A stretch of 46,191 nt of DNA, taken from the NCBI GenBank assembly GCA_949299115.1, contig CASFZH010000012.1, positions 1 to 46,191 of the forward strand, written 5' to 3'. A model generated the notes under the pieces. The model ran no database searches. It was not told where the DNA came from and saw nothing but the letters and a program-made list of their open reading frames with translations. The translations under genes were made by a program, and so were the position numbers. Below are positions 6,947 to 16,424 of the stretch, in pieces (the stretch's first letter is position 1; each line of letters starts with the position of its first letter). The stretch is from an uncultured Helicobacter sp. GTDB taxonomy: Bacteria; Campylobacterota; Campylobacteria; Campylobacterales; Helicobacteraceae.

Positions 6947-9436
6947 TCATATTGTTATATGTCGCTCAAAGCTTTCATAATACAATGACCTTGCTTCATC
7001 AAGTGGTATATCCAGCATAGCAAGAGAAATACGCTCTCCACCCACTTTACCAATGATTTCAAAATCAAGATTCTTTTCTTTAGCCATCATATATAGAGAT
7101 TCTAGGCAATCACGGGATACCTCACAAATGACTTGACTTTGCTCTTCACTAAATAGTGAAAGTCCGAACGATTGGATATTTTGCATAGAATCTTGATATG
7201 ACATCTGCTGTAAAGATGCTTTATTATCAACACTCATATCATAATGTGGCGAAAATCTTTGTATTTGAGAAGACAACAGGTTAGATAATACAGTGCTATT
7301 TTTTAGGGAATCTGCAATTTCTCTTATTACCGATTCTTGTAATGCCCTAACCCCAATATTACCTATAATCGCCATTTTTGATAATGTTACGGCAATACCA
7401 CCCTGCCCTATATCTCTTGCACTTAGAATCTTATTTGCCTTAATGCTTTCTTGTAAAAACTCCCAAAGCCTCAATTCAAGATGTAAATCTATATCATGCA
7501 CTCTACCACTTATAGGACTATGGATAATTTTTTGTAGCAAACTCCCTGCAAAATTATTGGCACAAAATGTAGCCCCAATGCGACATAAGATAGAATCATA
7601 TTGCACAAAATGTGTGCCAATCGCTTGATTAGAATCCTCCAAAACTCCCACGCTTACAATGCTAGGGGTAGGATATATAGCATTTTCATTAGTCTGATTG
7701 TATAACGAAACATTACCACTTACAACAGGAGTATTGAGAATCTCACATGCCTCTTTTATACCTTCACAAGATTCCTTGAATTGAAACATAACTTCCGGAT
7801 TCTCTGGACTACCAAAATTCAGACAATCTGTTATAGCCAAAGGTTTTGCGCCGCTTAGGGCAACCTTGCGTCCTGCCTTGACTACGGCAATCTTTGCTCC
7901 AATTTTTGGGTTTAAATAACAATATCGCACATTGCATTTTGCACTCATGGCAAGAGCTTTTTTAGAATCATAATGTTGCAGAGAAATAATGCTAGCCCCT
8001 CCAAGTCCAGCACCCTTAATTGTGCTAGCCTTAATGCTTGAATCGTATTGGTTATAAATCCACGCCTTATCACATACTTCAAGAGAACATAACATCTCTC
8101 GTAATAAAAGGGAGCAAGTAGTTTTATATAAAAGAGATTGATCTATTATTGAATCTGTCAAACTTTCGGGTATTCTATCGCCTTGCATAGCCTCGGCTTG
8201 TGCTAGATTTTGCTGCATAACTAGATTCTTTACAGACAAACACAATGTCTCACATGTTTTTAAATAGCTTGGGATTTTCACCGGTCGGTTTAATATCGGG
8301 GCATTCTCCACAACAGATGTAACTTCTAGGTCTACACATTTCTCTCCATTCCAAAACAATTCGATTCTACCATTATTCCGCACCTCTCCGACAACCTCGG
8401 CACTTAACTCATATTTATTAAAAATTTCCTTAATCCTATTTTCACAACCTTTCTTAACACAAAGCAACATTCTTTCCTGTGATTCACTAAGCATAATCTC
8501 ATAAGGATTCATGCCTTCTTCTCTCATTGGAATTTTATCAAGCCACAGAATCATTCCGCTACCACTACGATTTGCCATTTCAAAACTAGAGCTTGTAAGC
8601 CCTGCTGCACCCATATCTTGGATTCCAATGATGAGATTTTCCTTAAAGACTTCCAGACAAGCATCTAACAGTAGCTTTTCTACAAAAGGGTCTCCAATTT
8701 GCACAGTCGGGCGTAGAGACTGATTGGTAGCATTAAAACTATCGCTACTCATTACCGCTCCTCCCAAACCATCTCTGCCTGTTTTACTCCCTACATACAT
8801 AATCAGATTCCCATCTCCGCTTGCTCTACCATAGAAAATAGCATTTTTTCTTGCAATTCCTAAACTAAATGCATTAACCAAAATATTACCATTATAACAC
8901 GACTCAAAGCTTGTTTCTCCACCAATAGTAGGAACCCCAACGCAATTACCATAATGTCCTATACCCTCAACTACTCCATGCAAAAGATAAACATGTCTTT
9001 TTTTTGTATCCTTGTCATGTATATTGCCAAAACGAATTGCATTGAGATTGGCAATAGGATCTGCTCCCATAGTAAAAATATCACGCAAGATTCCACCAAC
9101 ACCAGTAGCGGCTCCAGCATTTGGTTCAATGAAGCTCGGATGATTATGTGATTCTATTTTAAATACTATTGCTAAATTATCTCCAATATCAATAACTCCA
9201 GCATTTTCACCCGGACCTTGCAAAACCCATGGTGCTTGTGTAGGAAATCCTTTTAAATATATTTTACTTGACTTATAACTACAATGTTCGCTCCACATAG
9301 CAGAAAATATTCCAATTTCAATGAGATTTGGTTCTCGTCCCATAAGCTTTTGTATTGCTACATAATCTTCATGGGAAAGGCGATGTTGTTTTAAAACCTC
9401 ATCTAAATGGTGCGGCTGTATACTAAAATCTTGCAT
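6947..9436 (-). CDS. purL: Phosphoribosylformylglycinamidine synthase, large/PurL subunit
   Basis: Catalyses the fourth step of de novo purine synthesis (FGAR to FGAM with ATP and ammonia from PurQ). Family motifs in order: [122 protein letters not shown] and [18 protein letters not shown]. At 829 residues it is some 80-90 longer than the usual stand-alone PurL of about 740. The extra material seems to lie before the second synthetase half (around residues 400-430) and between NIGVRAL and [15 protein letters not shown] near the C-terminus. GAGGAA precedes the ATG by a few bases. It is a single gene; purQ and purS are not in the window. H. pylori lacks this pathway, so the gene argues for another species. 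Confidence 0.95.
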   Translation of the reverse strand: MQDFSIQPHHLDEVLKQHRLSHEDYVAIQKLMGREPNLIEIGIFSAMWSEHCSYKSSKIYLKGFPTQAPWVLQGPGENAGVIDIGDNLAIVFKIESHNHPSFIEPNAGAATGVGGILRDIFTMGADPIANLNAIRFGNIHDKDTKKRHVYLLHGVVEGIGHYGNCVGVPTIGGETSFESCYNGNILVNAFSLGIARKNAIFYGRASGDGNLIMYVGSKTGRDGLGGAVMSSDSFNATNQSLRPTVQIGDPFVEKLLLDACLEVFKENLIIGIQDMGAAGLTSSSFEMANRSGSGMILWLDKIPMREEGMNPYEIMLSESQERMLLCVKKGCENRIKEIFNKYELSAEVVGEVRNNGRIELFWNGEKCVDLEVTSVVENAPILNRPVKIPSYLKTCETLCLSVKNLVMQQNLAQAEAMQGDRIPESLTDSIIDQSLLYKTTCSLLLREMLCSLEVCDKAWIYNQYDSSIKASTIKGAGLGGASIISLQHYDSKKALAMSAKCNVRYCYLNPKIGAKIAVVKAGRKVALSGAKPLAITDCLNFGSPENPEVMFQFKESCEGIKEACEILNTPVVSGNVSLYNQTNENAIYPTPSIVSVGVLEDSNQAIGTHFVQYDSILCRIGATFCANNFAGSLLQKIIHSPISGRVHDIDLHLELRLWEFLQESIKANKILSARDIGQGGIAVTLSKMAIIGNIGVRALQESVIREIADSLKNSTVLSNLLSSQIQRFSPHYDMSVDNKASLQQMSYQDSMQNIQSFGLSLFSEEQSQVICEVSRDCLESLYMMAKEKNLDFEIIGKVGGERISLAMLDIPLDEARSLYYESFERHITI

Positions 9437-9546
9437 TATTTCCTCATCTTTGGTTAATTCAATAAATCATATTTTAAAATCAAGATTCTAATCCAAAAAT
9501 AACAAAAAATCACAACATGAAAGATGTTTTTTATTTTTTTTGATTT

Positions 9547-9590
9547 GATTAAATCTTTTTTTAATCTTTTTTGACTACAATATAGTAACA
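9547..9590 (+). promoter_or_regulatory. ppsA promoter region with small dyad
   Basis: GATTAAA (9547-9553) and TTTAATC (9560-9566) form a 7-bp inverted repeat upstream of -10-like TACAAT (9576-9581) and TATAGT (9581-9586). AGTAACA at 9584-9590 is the reverse complement of TGTTACT, which fits the published HP1021 box consensus TGTTWCW of H. pylori. The operator role is inference. Confidence 0.4.
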
Positions 9591-9622
9591 GCTTAATTTT
9601 AAGTCATGGAGCTATGGAATCA

Positions 9623-12040
9623 ATGAAATACATAAAATTCTTCGAGGAATTAAACAACAAAGATGTTCCTCTTGTAGGCGGCAAAAATGCAAGTATCGGT
9701 GAAATGTTTAAGGAATTAGTGCCTGTCGGCATTAAAGTCCCAGATGGTTTTGCCATCACAAGTGATGCTTATTGGTATCTTTTAGAAAGTGGAGGCATAA
9801 AAGAACAAATCAAACAACTCTTAGAAGGAATAGATTATACTGAAATGGATGTTTTACGTAATCGTTGCAGCGAAATTCGCAGACTCATCTTTACTACTCC
9901 CCTACCCTCTGATTTAAAAGATGAAATTTTTGAGGCTTATGAAATTTTAAGTGCACGTTATAGTATGGCAGAGGCAGATGTAGCAGTGAGAAGTTCAGCA
10001 ACAGCAGAAGACTTACCAGATGCGAGTTTTGCTGGGCAGCAAGATACATATTTGAGTGTTAAAGGAAAGGTAGATTTAATTCACTATATCAAGTCATGCT
10101 TTGCATCACTTTTTACTCATCGTGCAACAAGTTATCGTGCCGGTAAAAAATTTGACCACTTTAAAGTTGCCTTGAGTGTAGGTGTCCAAAAAATGGTTCG
10201 GGCAGATAAAGGTGCAGCAGGTGTCATGTTTAGTATCGATACTGAAACAGGCTTTAAAAATGCAGTATTTATTACATCATCTTGGGGATTAGGTGAAAAT
10301 GTCGTTGGTGGCACTGTAAATCCAGATGAATTTTATGTTTTTAAACCAACCCTAGAACAAGGTAAAAAACCTATTATTAAGAGAAAATTAGGTACAAAAG
10401 ATGTAAAAATGGTATATGCCCCTCCGGGTAGTGAAAAACCCACGACGAATGTCAAAACAACACATAATGAAATGGAAACTTTCTCAATCACTGATGAGGA
10501 TGTTCTGACATTAGCAAAATACGCTATTGACATCGAAAAACATTACACAAAAGAGGCAGGAGAATATCGTCCTATGGACATGGAATGGGCTAAAGACGGT
10601 GAAAGTGGTGAGATATTTATCGTACAAGCACGTCCTGAAACTGTGCAAAGTCAAAATATAAAAAATGGAGCAAAAATTGAAAAGTTTTACTTCAAAAATC
10701 TCCATGAAGAGAGAGAAATAGTGTTAAAAGGTATGGCGATAGGCACAAAAATAGGAACTGGCAAGGTAAGAATCATCAACAATATCGAACATATGAATAC
10801 TTTTAAGGAAGGAGAAATCTTAGTTAGCGATAATACAGACCCAGATTGGGAACCAGTGATGAAAAAAGCGGCAGCTGTAATTACCAATCGTGGGGGAAGA
10901 ACATGTCATGCCGCCATTGTAGCAAGAGAAATAGGAGTACCAACAGTAGTAGGTGCACATGGTGCAACAGAAAGACTCTATACAGGAATGGAAGTAACAG
11001 TATCATGTAGCGAAGGTGAAGAAGGGCTTGTATATGCTGGAATCCATGAATATGATATTGAATCGGTATCATTAGAACACCTTGGAGAAACAAAAACAAA
11101 AATTTACATGAATGTTGGCGATCCGGCAAAAGCTTTTGGATTCTCTCATATTCCGAATCATGGGGTAGGTTTAGCGAGAATGGAACACATTATTCTACAT
11201 CAAATAAAAGCTCATCCTTTAGCCCTCTTGGATTTACAAAACAATAAACCGATAGATAATCAAGTGGTTGTAGAATCTCTCATTCATGGTTATGATAATC
11301 CTAAGGACTTTTTTATTAAAAAAATTGCTGAAGGTATGGGTATGATTGCAGCTGCTTTTTATCCCAATCCAGTGATTGTTCGTACAAGCGATTTTAAAAG
11401 CAATGAGTATCGCGGTATGATTTCAGGAGAAAAATATGAACCGCAAGAAGAAAATCCTATGCTAGGATACCGTGGAGCAAGTAGATATTATTCCGATCAA
11501 TATAGGGTAGCATTTGAATGGGAATGTCAGGCTTTAGCTATGGTAAGAGATGATATGGGGCTTACAAATATGAAAATTATGATACCATTTTTACGGACAC
11601 CAGAGGAAGGTAAAAAAGTGCTAGAAATCATGCGACGTAATGGATTGCAATCTGGTAATAATGGGTTAGAAATTTATGTTATGTGTGAATTGCCTGTTAA
11701 TGTAATTTTAGCTGATGAATTTCTTTCTATGTTCGATGGGTACTCTATTGGTTCTAATGACCTGACACAACTTACATTAGGTGTGGATAGAGATGGCGAT
11801 CTTGTAAGTCATATCTTTGACGAAAGGAATCCCGCCATGCTGGAAATGTTTCGACAAGCTATAAAAGCTTGTAAAAAACATGGTAAATATTGCGGGATTT
11901 GTGGACAAGCCCCAAGCGACTATCCAGAAATAGCTGAATTTTTAGTTAAAGAAGGTATTAACTCCATTTCGCTAAATCCAGACTCTGTTGTAAAAACATG
12001 GGAAAGGATAGAAAAACTTGAAAAAGAACTTAACAAATAA
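9623..12040 (+). CDS. ppsA: Phosphoenolpyruvate synthase
   Basis: Converts pyruvate and ATP to phosphoenolpyruvate, AMP and phosphate, the entry to gluconeogenesis from lactate, pyruvate and amino acids. Domain order is standard: N-terminal ATP-binding ([35 protein letters not shown]), the mobile phosphohistidine domain ([20 protein letters not shown], with His429), and the C-terminal PEP/pyruvate barrel ([28 protein letters not shown] with the catalytic Cys). 805 residues from ATG 9623, chosen because the H. pylori protein begins MRYIKFFKELNNK; in-frame ATGs at 9605 and 9614 are alternatives and GGAG at 9608-9611 sits 11 bases from 9623. The UPF0323 lipoprotein gene follows 9 bases later. 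With lutABC downstream it would let the cell grow on lactate. Confidence 0.95.
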   Translation: MKYIKFFEELNNKDVPLVGGKNASIGEMFKELVPVGIKVPDGFAITSDAYWYLLESGGIKEQIKQLLEGIDYTEMDVLRNRCSEIRRLIFTTPLPSDLKDEIFEAYEILSARYSMAEADVAVRSSATAEDLPDASFAGQQDTYLSVKGKVDLIHYIKSCFASLFTHRATSYRAGKKFDHFKVALSVGVQKMVRADKGAAGVMFSIDTETGFKNAVFITSSWGLGENVVGGTVNPDEFYVFKPTLEQGKKPIIKRKLGTKDVKMVYAPPGSEKPTTNVKTTHNEMETFSITDEDVLTLAKYAIDIEKHYTKEAGEYRPMDMEWAKDGESGEIFIVQARPETVQSQNIKNGAKIEKFYFKNLHEEREIVLKGMAIGTKIGTGKVRIINNIEHMNTFKEGEILVSDNTDPDWEPVMKKAAAVITNRGGRTCHAAIVAREIGVPTVVGAHGATERLYTGMEVTVSCSEGEEGLVYAGIHEYDIESVSLEHLGETKTKIYMNVGDPAKAFGFSHIPNHGVGLARMEHIILHQIKAHPLALLDLQNNKPIDNQVVVESLIHGYDNPKDFFIKKIAEGMGMIAAAFYPNPVIVRTSDFKSNEYRGMISGEKYEPQEENPMLGYRGASRYYSDQYRVAFEWECQALAMVRDDMGLTNMKIMIPFLRTPEEGKKVLEIMRRNGLQSGNNGLEIYVMCELPVNVILADEFLSMFDGYSIGSNDLTQLTLGVDRDGDLVSHIFDERNPAMLEMFRQAIKACKKHGKYCGICGQAPSDYPEIAEFLVKEGINSISLNPDSVVKTWERIEKLEKELNK

Positions 12041-12049
12041 GGAAAATAT

Positions 12050-12682
12050 ATGACATCTAACAATTCTATGAATAAAAAAAATGAAAAAAGCTATATACGT
12101 AAAGTTTCAGATATAGCTATTTTAGGTGGTATGAGTGCCATTCTTATTGGAGGATTAGTGGGATGTGATAACTCAAGCTCAAGCAGTGCGCAAGAAATTA
12201 GTAGAAAACAGGGGGTTACTGTTACACTGCAAGAACAACGAGATGGTAGCTATAAAATACTTGATGAAACACCAAGTTCAGACGGTGACACAACAGTAAT
12301 TGTTAAAGATTTAGAAGGCAATAAGAGGATTCTAAGCAAAGAAGAAGTTGATGCATTGGTTGCAGAAGAAGCGCAAAAGATTGACAATGGTACAAGCACA
12401 CTGACAAGTGGTGATGGTGGTGGACTTGGTATTGGCGGTGCAATTTTGGCAAGTGCAGCGGGAGCATTAATTGGAAGCTATATCGGCAATAAACTTTTTA
12501 ATAATGCAAACTATAAAGCAAATGCTCAACGTGGCTATAGTTCACCATCCGCCTATCAACGTTCGCAAAGTAGTTTTAATCGTTCTACTAGTGCGACATC
12601 TACAGCTACACGTGCGGCTACACCATCAAATGCAAAAAGCGGTTTCTTTGGTGGAGGCAGCTCTTCTTCGCTCTCATCATAA
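12050..12682 (+). CDS. UPF0323 family lipoprotein
   Basis: A 210-residue lipoprotein matching the Helicobacter UPF0323 family (H. pylori HP_0232). Signal segment IAILGGMSAILIGGLVGC with Cys39 as lipid site; then a short conserved domain (VTVTLQEQRDGSYKILDE, VIVKDLEGNKRILSKEE, AQKIDNGTS), a glycine-zipper-like hydrophobic part (GLGIGGAILASAAGALIGSY, then IGNKLFNN), and a Ser/Thr/Ala-rich low-complexity tail ending GFFGGGSSSSLSS. GGAAAA precedes ATG 12050. It follows ppsA by 9 bases and is probably co-transcribed, though no functional link is known. The molecular role of the family is unknown. Confidence 0.9.
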   Translation: MTSNNSMNKKNEKSYIRKVSDIAILGGMSAILIGGLVGCDNSSSSSAQEISRKQGVTVTLQEQRDGSYKILDETPSSDGDTTVIVKDLEGNKRILSKEEVDALVAEEAQKIDNGTSTLTSGDGGGLGIGGAILASAAGALIGSYIGNKLFNNANYKANAQRGYSSPSAYQRSQSSFNRSTSATSTATRAATPSNAKSGFFGGGSSSSLSS

Positions 12683-12851
12683 TTGTACTATTTCATATCA
12701 TCTTTCATCATATTACAATAGCCAAAAAAACAACATTATATAGCTTTGGTAAATATATTTTAATTACCAACAGTCAATATTCTTACTGAAAGATATCATA
12801 TTATCAATGTAACTTTATTAAACATATAAAAAAAATATTGTGTTAAAAATT

Positions 12852-12888
12852 AACTTTATTTAAAAAATAAAGTTTTATAGTATAGAAT
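12852..12888 (+). promoter_or_regulatory. lutABC promoter with 10-bp inverted repeat
   Basis: AACTTTATTT (12852-12861) and AAATAAAGTT (12865-12874) are exact reverse complements around AAA, and a -10 box TAGAAT (12883-12888; alternative TATAGT just before) follows directly. A further half-site AACTTTATTA lies at 12811-12820. The dyad occupies the -35 region, a position for a repressor or activator of lactate use genes. Inference from position and symmetry. Confidence 0.6.
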
Positions 12889-12921
12889 TTTAATAATATT
12901 ATATTATTGATAAGGAAGTAT

Positions 12922-13653
12922 ATGTCGAAAGTATATTTTTTCGCAACCTGTTTAGGTGGCATAGCATATTCAGATACATGTGTACATGCTATACAACTTT
13001 TGCAAAAAGAAGGAATAGAAGTTATTTTTAAAAAGGACCAAACTTGTTGTGGACAACCCAGTTATAATAGTGGGTATTACGAAGAAAGCAGAAAAATAGC
13101 ATTATACAATTTGCAACTTTTCCATAATGACCATCCAATTATTGTACCCAGCGGCTCTTGTGCTGGAATGATGCGAATAGACTATGTTAATCTTTTTAAG
13201 GACACACAATATGAACAAGATTTTCAACATTTCTCTTCACGTATTTATGAATTAAGTGAATATTTAGATAACGTTTTAAATGTGCGTTATTATGATATTG
13301 GTAAACCCATAAAAATCACTTGGCATTCTAACTGTCATGCTTTACGTGCAACACAATGCATTGCAAGTGCCAAAAATCTCCTAAAAAGACTACACAATGT
13401 AGAACTAGTAGAATTAGAAAGAGAAGAAGAATGTTGCGGTTTTGGCGGGACATTTAGCGTAAAAGAACCAGAAATTAGTCGTGCCATGGTCCATGAAAAA
13501 ATTGCTGACATACAATCACGTAATATTGAATGTCTTATATCTGCGGATGCAGGTTGCTTACTTAATATTAGCGGAGCTATGGCGAAAATAGGGGTTAGCA
13601 TAGAATCCATGCATCTCTATGATTTTTTGGCAAAGAGAATTGGACTAGCATAA
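12922..13653 (+). CDS. lutA: L-lactate oxidation complex protein LutA (cysteine-rich Fe-S protein)
   Basis: One of three subunits of the LutABC (LldEFG) lactate dehydrogenase, which oxidises lactate to pyruvate and feeds electrons to the respiratory chain. The 243 residues carry two copies of the CCG domain: FKKDQTCCGQPSYNSGYY with PSGSCAGMM in the first half, and WHSNCHA with EREEECCGFGGTFSVKEP in the second. Length and text agree with H. pylori HP0139. GGAAG in front of ATG 12922 fixes the start; a TTG 15 bases upstream is rejected. lutB begins 59 bases after the stop. The lactate permease genes that precede this operon in H. pylori are not here. Confidence 0.95.
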   Translation: MSKVYFFATCLGGIAYSDTCVHAIQLLQKEGIEVIFKKDQTCCGQPSYNSGYYEESRKIALYNLQLFHNDHPIIVPSGSCAGMMRIDYVNLFKDTQYEQDFQHFSSRIYELSEYLDNVLNVRYYDIGKPIKITWHSNCHALRATQCIASAKNLLKRLHNVELVELEREEECCGFGGTFSVKEPEISRAMVHEKIADIQSRNIECLISADAGCLLNISGAMAKIGVSIESMHLYDFLAKRIGLA

Positions 13654-13712
13654 ATCTATATGACAATGATTCTATAATTATATGAATTTTTTAACTTATA
13701 AGGAGAATAATT

Positions 13713-15176
13713 ATGAGTACTAATGTCTATCATTCAGATAATGAATATCATCATTCTATTACCACACACTTAGCAGACATGCAGTTAAGAGAAAATCTCA
13801 AATCTTCAATGGATACACTAAAAATCAATAGAAAAAAGCTTATAGAAAATCGTTACCATGATTGGGAATCATTAAGAGAATTAGGCAAACAGATTAAACA
13901 AAAAGCTCTAAAAAACCTTCCAGAGCTTTTAGAAAAATTTGAATATAATGCAAAAAAAAACGGTATGCAAGTGCATTGGGCACAAGATTCAAAAGAAGCA
14001 AATGAAATTATTTACAGTCTAGCAAAATCTCACAACATTGACACAATTTTAAAAGGTAAATCAATGGCCAGCGAAGAGATTCATCTCAATGCCTTTCTTA
14101 AACAAAAAGGTGTTAATGCAATCGAAACAGATTTGGGGGAGCTTATTATTCAGCTTATTGATGAACCACCTGTACACATTGTAGCTCCAGCAATACATAA
14201 GAATCGTAATCAAATTGGTAAGATTTTTGAAGAAAATCTCAAAGTGTCATTTACAAATGTGCCAGAAGAATTAAATGGTATAGCAAGAACACATCTAAGA
14301 AAAGAATTTCAAAGTTTTAAAATGGGTTTAACTGGTGTCAATTTTGCCATTGCTAATGAAGGTGCAATTTGGCTTTTAGAAAATGAAGGCAATGGAAGAA
14401 TGAGTTCTAGTGTACCTGACATTCATGTCGCTATTTGTGGTATTGAAAAGGTAATTGAAAGTTTTGAAGATGCTTGCGTACTGGATATGCTTTTAGTTCC
14501 ATCTGCCACGGGAGCACCAATTACATGTTATAACAATATTATATCAAGTCCACGTAAAAAAGATGAATTTGATGGTCCAAAAGAAATACATATCATCATG
14601 CTTGACAATAATCGTTCAAAAATGCTAGCACAACCACATTATTATCAAGCATTAAGTTGTATTCGTTGCGGGACATGCCTCAATCATTGTCCAATATATG
14701 ATAAAATCGGCGGACATTCTTATTTAGCTACTTATCCTGGTCCAATCGGAGAAGTAATTTCACCACAAATTTTTGGTTTGGATAATTGTGGTTATATGAC
14801 AAATCTATGTAGCCTATGTGGGCGATGTAGCGAAAAATGTCCAGTTAAGATTCCATTGGCGGAACTTATACGAGACTTACGTAGTGAAAGAATAGGACAA
14901 GGAATGAAACAAATCAAGGGCTACAACAATGTCCAATATGATAAAGAAGAACAAAAAATGATGAAAGAATTTAGCAAAGTAGCAACAAATGGCTGGAAAT
15001 GGCGTATTGCCTTTAAGCTATTGCATATTATTACACCTTTTTTACCATTTATTATCCATATAAAAATAATAAAAAAAAGTTTATTTGGCAAATGGCTATT
15101 AAACCACGAACTTCCCGTACTTAATGGTAATTTATATACAAAAGTAAAAAAAATAAAAGGAATTATTTATGAGTAG
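13713..15176 (+). CDS. lutB: L-lactate oxidation complex iron-sulfur protein LutB
   Basis: The 487-residue subunit combines an N-terminal LUD domain (about residues 50-300; ANEGAIWLLENEGNGRMSS) with a ferredoxin-like region holding two four-cysteine motifs, CIRCGTCLNHCPIY and CSLCGRCSEKCPVKIP (about residues 312-395), each able to hold a 4Fe-4S cluster. The C-terminal part is basic with a hydrophobic segment (IITPFLPFIIHIKII) that may touch the membrane. AAGGAG lies 7 bases before the ATG. The stop overlaps lutC by 8 bases, so the two are translationally coupled. Matches H. pylori HP0138 in kind and length. Confidence 0.95.
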   Translation: MSTNVYHSDNEYHHSITTHLADMQLRENLKSSMDTLKINRKKLIENRYHDWESLRELGKQIKQKALKNLPELLEKFEYNAKKNGMQVHWAQDSKEANEIIYSLAKSHNIDTILKGKSMASEEIHLNAFLKQKGVNAIETDLGELIIQLIDEPPVHIVAPAIHKNRNQIGKIFEENLKVSFTNVPEELNGIARTHLRKEFQSFKMGLTGVNFAIANEGAIWLLENEGNGRMSSSVPDIHVAICGIEKVIESFEDACVLDMLLVPSATGAPITCYNNIISSPRKKDEFDGPKEIHIIMLDNNRSKMLAQPHYYQALSCIRCGTCLNHCPIYDKIGGHSYLATYPGPIGEVISPQIFGLDNCGYMTNLCSLCGRCSEKCPVKIPLAELIRDLRSERIGQGMKQIKGYNNVQYDKEEQKMMKEFSKVATNGWKWRIAFKLLHIITPFLPFIIHIKIIKKSLFGKWLLNHELPVLNGNLYTKVKKIKGIIYE

Positions 15177-15822
15177 AGAATCTATTTTAGCAAATGTCAA
15201 GCACGCTTCAAACAAAAATCGACTAAATGCTACAAAACTGGAGTATTTTGACACAATGATATATGATTCAAAGAATCTTTTAGAAACATATATTCGGCAT
15301 CAAAAAGCCAATATGGCAAATATTATATTATCTCATAGACAATCGATAACACATGATATTAATACAATCATACATGAACACAATATTACTAATGTCCTCT
15401 GTGCCAAAAATATACTTCATGTAATGCCAAACTCTCACAAAATAGAAGAGAATCTAAAGACAAATGTCGTTATCTATGAAAAAAACATTGATGAAATAAA
15501 AGAGCAATTATTCTCCATTGAGGCAAGCATTTTGCATGCTCATGTCGGTGTGGCTAATCTCGGAATTTTTGGACTTAGCATAGGCAATGATAACCCACGT
15601 TTAACTTCTCTTGTTGTAAAAACATGCATTGTGCTATTAAAAAAAGAAGATATTGTGGCAAATCTTTTTGAAGCATTCAAAATTCTAAAAACATCTAGTA
15701 CTCAAAAGCTGCCAAGCAATATTGTATTCATCGCTGGACCAAGTAGAACAGCAGATATTGAATTAAAGACTGTTTTTGGTGTCCATGGACCACAAAATAT
15801 ATTTATTATCTTATATGAGTAG
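15169..15822 (+). CDS. lutC: L-lactate oxidation complex protein LutC (LUD domain)
   Basis: Third subunit of the lactate oxidation complex, 217 residues, starting inside the end of lutB. It is one LUD domain: SIEASILHAHVGVANLG, LTSLVVKTCIVLLKKEDIV and IVFIAGPSRTADIELKTVFG followed by VHGPQN, the conserved GPSRTADIE...GVHGP signature of the family. The start MSRESILANVKHAS is typical of LutC. Cytoplasmic, associated with LutB. No fourth gene follows; the next 600 bases are a spacer. Confidence 0.93.
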   Translation: MSRESILANVKHASNKNRLNATKLEYFDTMIYDSKNLLETYIRHQKANMANIILSHRQSITHDINTIIHEHNITNVLCAKNILHVMPNSHKIEENLKTNVVIYEKNIDEIKEQLFSIEASILHAHVGVANLGIFGLSIGNDNPRLTSLVVKTCIVLLKKEDIVANLFEAFKILKTSSTQKLPSNIVFIAGPSRTADIELKTVFGVHGPQNIFIILYE

Positions 15823-16424
15823 CACACTGCTTATCCTATAAGTATTAAATAAGGAGTTTTATTGGAATGGGTAATACCAATGTAGTATCTTATATAATTT
15901 TGAAACATTGCAACCAATATTCAGGCAATTAGATTATATAAAACAATATATTACCAAATATTAAATTCTGTATCATATAAGTGTAAAAAATCTACAAAAT
16001 GAGATATGGTTTTTAAAACTATCCTATTTCTTTTATAGTCTATTGAGGAAATTGTTATTAGTTTATCTCCACCATCTCTCGACTAATTTCTATAGCATCT
16101 TCTTTCGTGTAAAAAAGAAGTAAAATTATAACCATAACAATAGGATATAAAGTTACTCCCAATATAGTAATTAATCAATGTAAAAATAATTGTAATCAGA
16201 TATTATGTAGCTTAATACTTTATACGACATACAATTATGAATAGCTATAGAATTAAAATAATTTTTTTTAAATTACAAGTTTCTTGCAAAATTTATAGAA
16301 AAATTAATTCACAATCACTAAGTCCCTCCATTCACAAGAATATCAGTAAGCTTCCAGCTTATTTAGCTTTTTACACTAAAGAATTTTTATAATATGATTT
16401 TTGAAGTGTACGATATTGATATAA
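15823..16424. other. Gene-poor spacer between convergent lutC and slt
   Basis: Apart from the transporter remnant at 16058-16174 on the minus strand, no credible gene. An AAGGAG at about 15852 is followed by a TTG frame that stops after seven codons. The dyad TAAGCTGGAAGCTTA near 16350 lacks a T-run and is not a clear terminator. Confidence 0.5.
16058..16174 (-). pseudogene. C-terminal remnant of a membrane transporter (MFS/GPH-like)
   Basis: A 38-codon stop-to-stop frame reads TILGVTLYPIVMVIILLLFY and then TKEDAIEISREMVEIN before TAA. A last hydrophobic helix with an internal Pro followed by Y-x-x-x-E-x-x-x-x-I-x-x-E-M is how glycoside-pentoside-hexuronide and related major-facilitator transporters end. 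Just upstream another frame gives LITIIFTLIN, so the reading frame seems to be broken there. No start codon or ribosome binding site belongs to it. Most likely the relic of a lost transporter gene; family assignment tentative. Confidence 0.4.

Noticed and set aside
16340-16370. Dyad TAAGCTGGAAGCTTA as slt terminator
   Set aside because: Short stem of 6 bp and no T-run after it on the minus strand.
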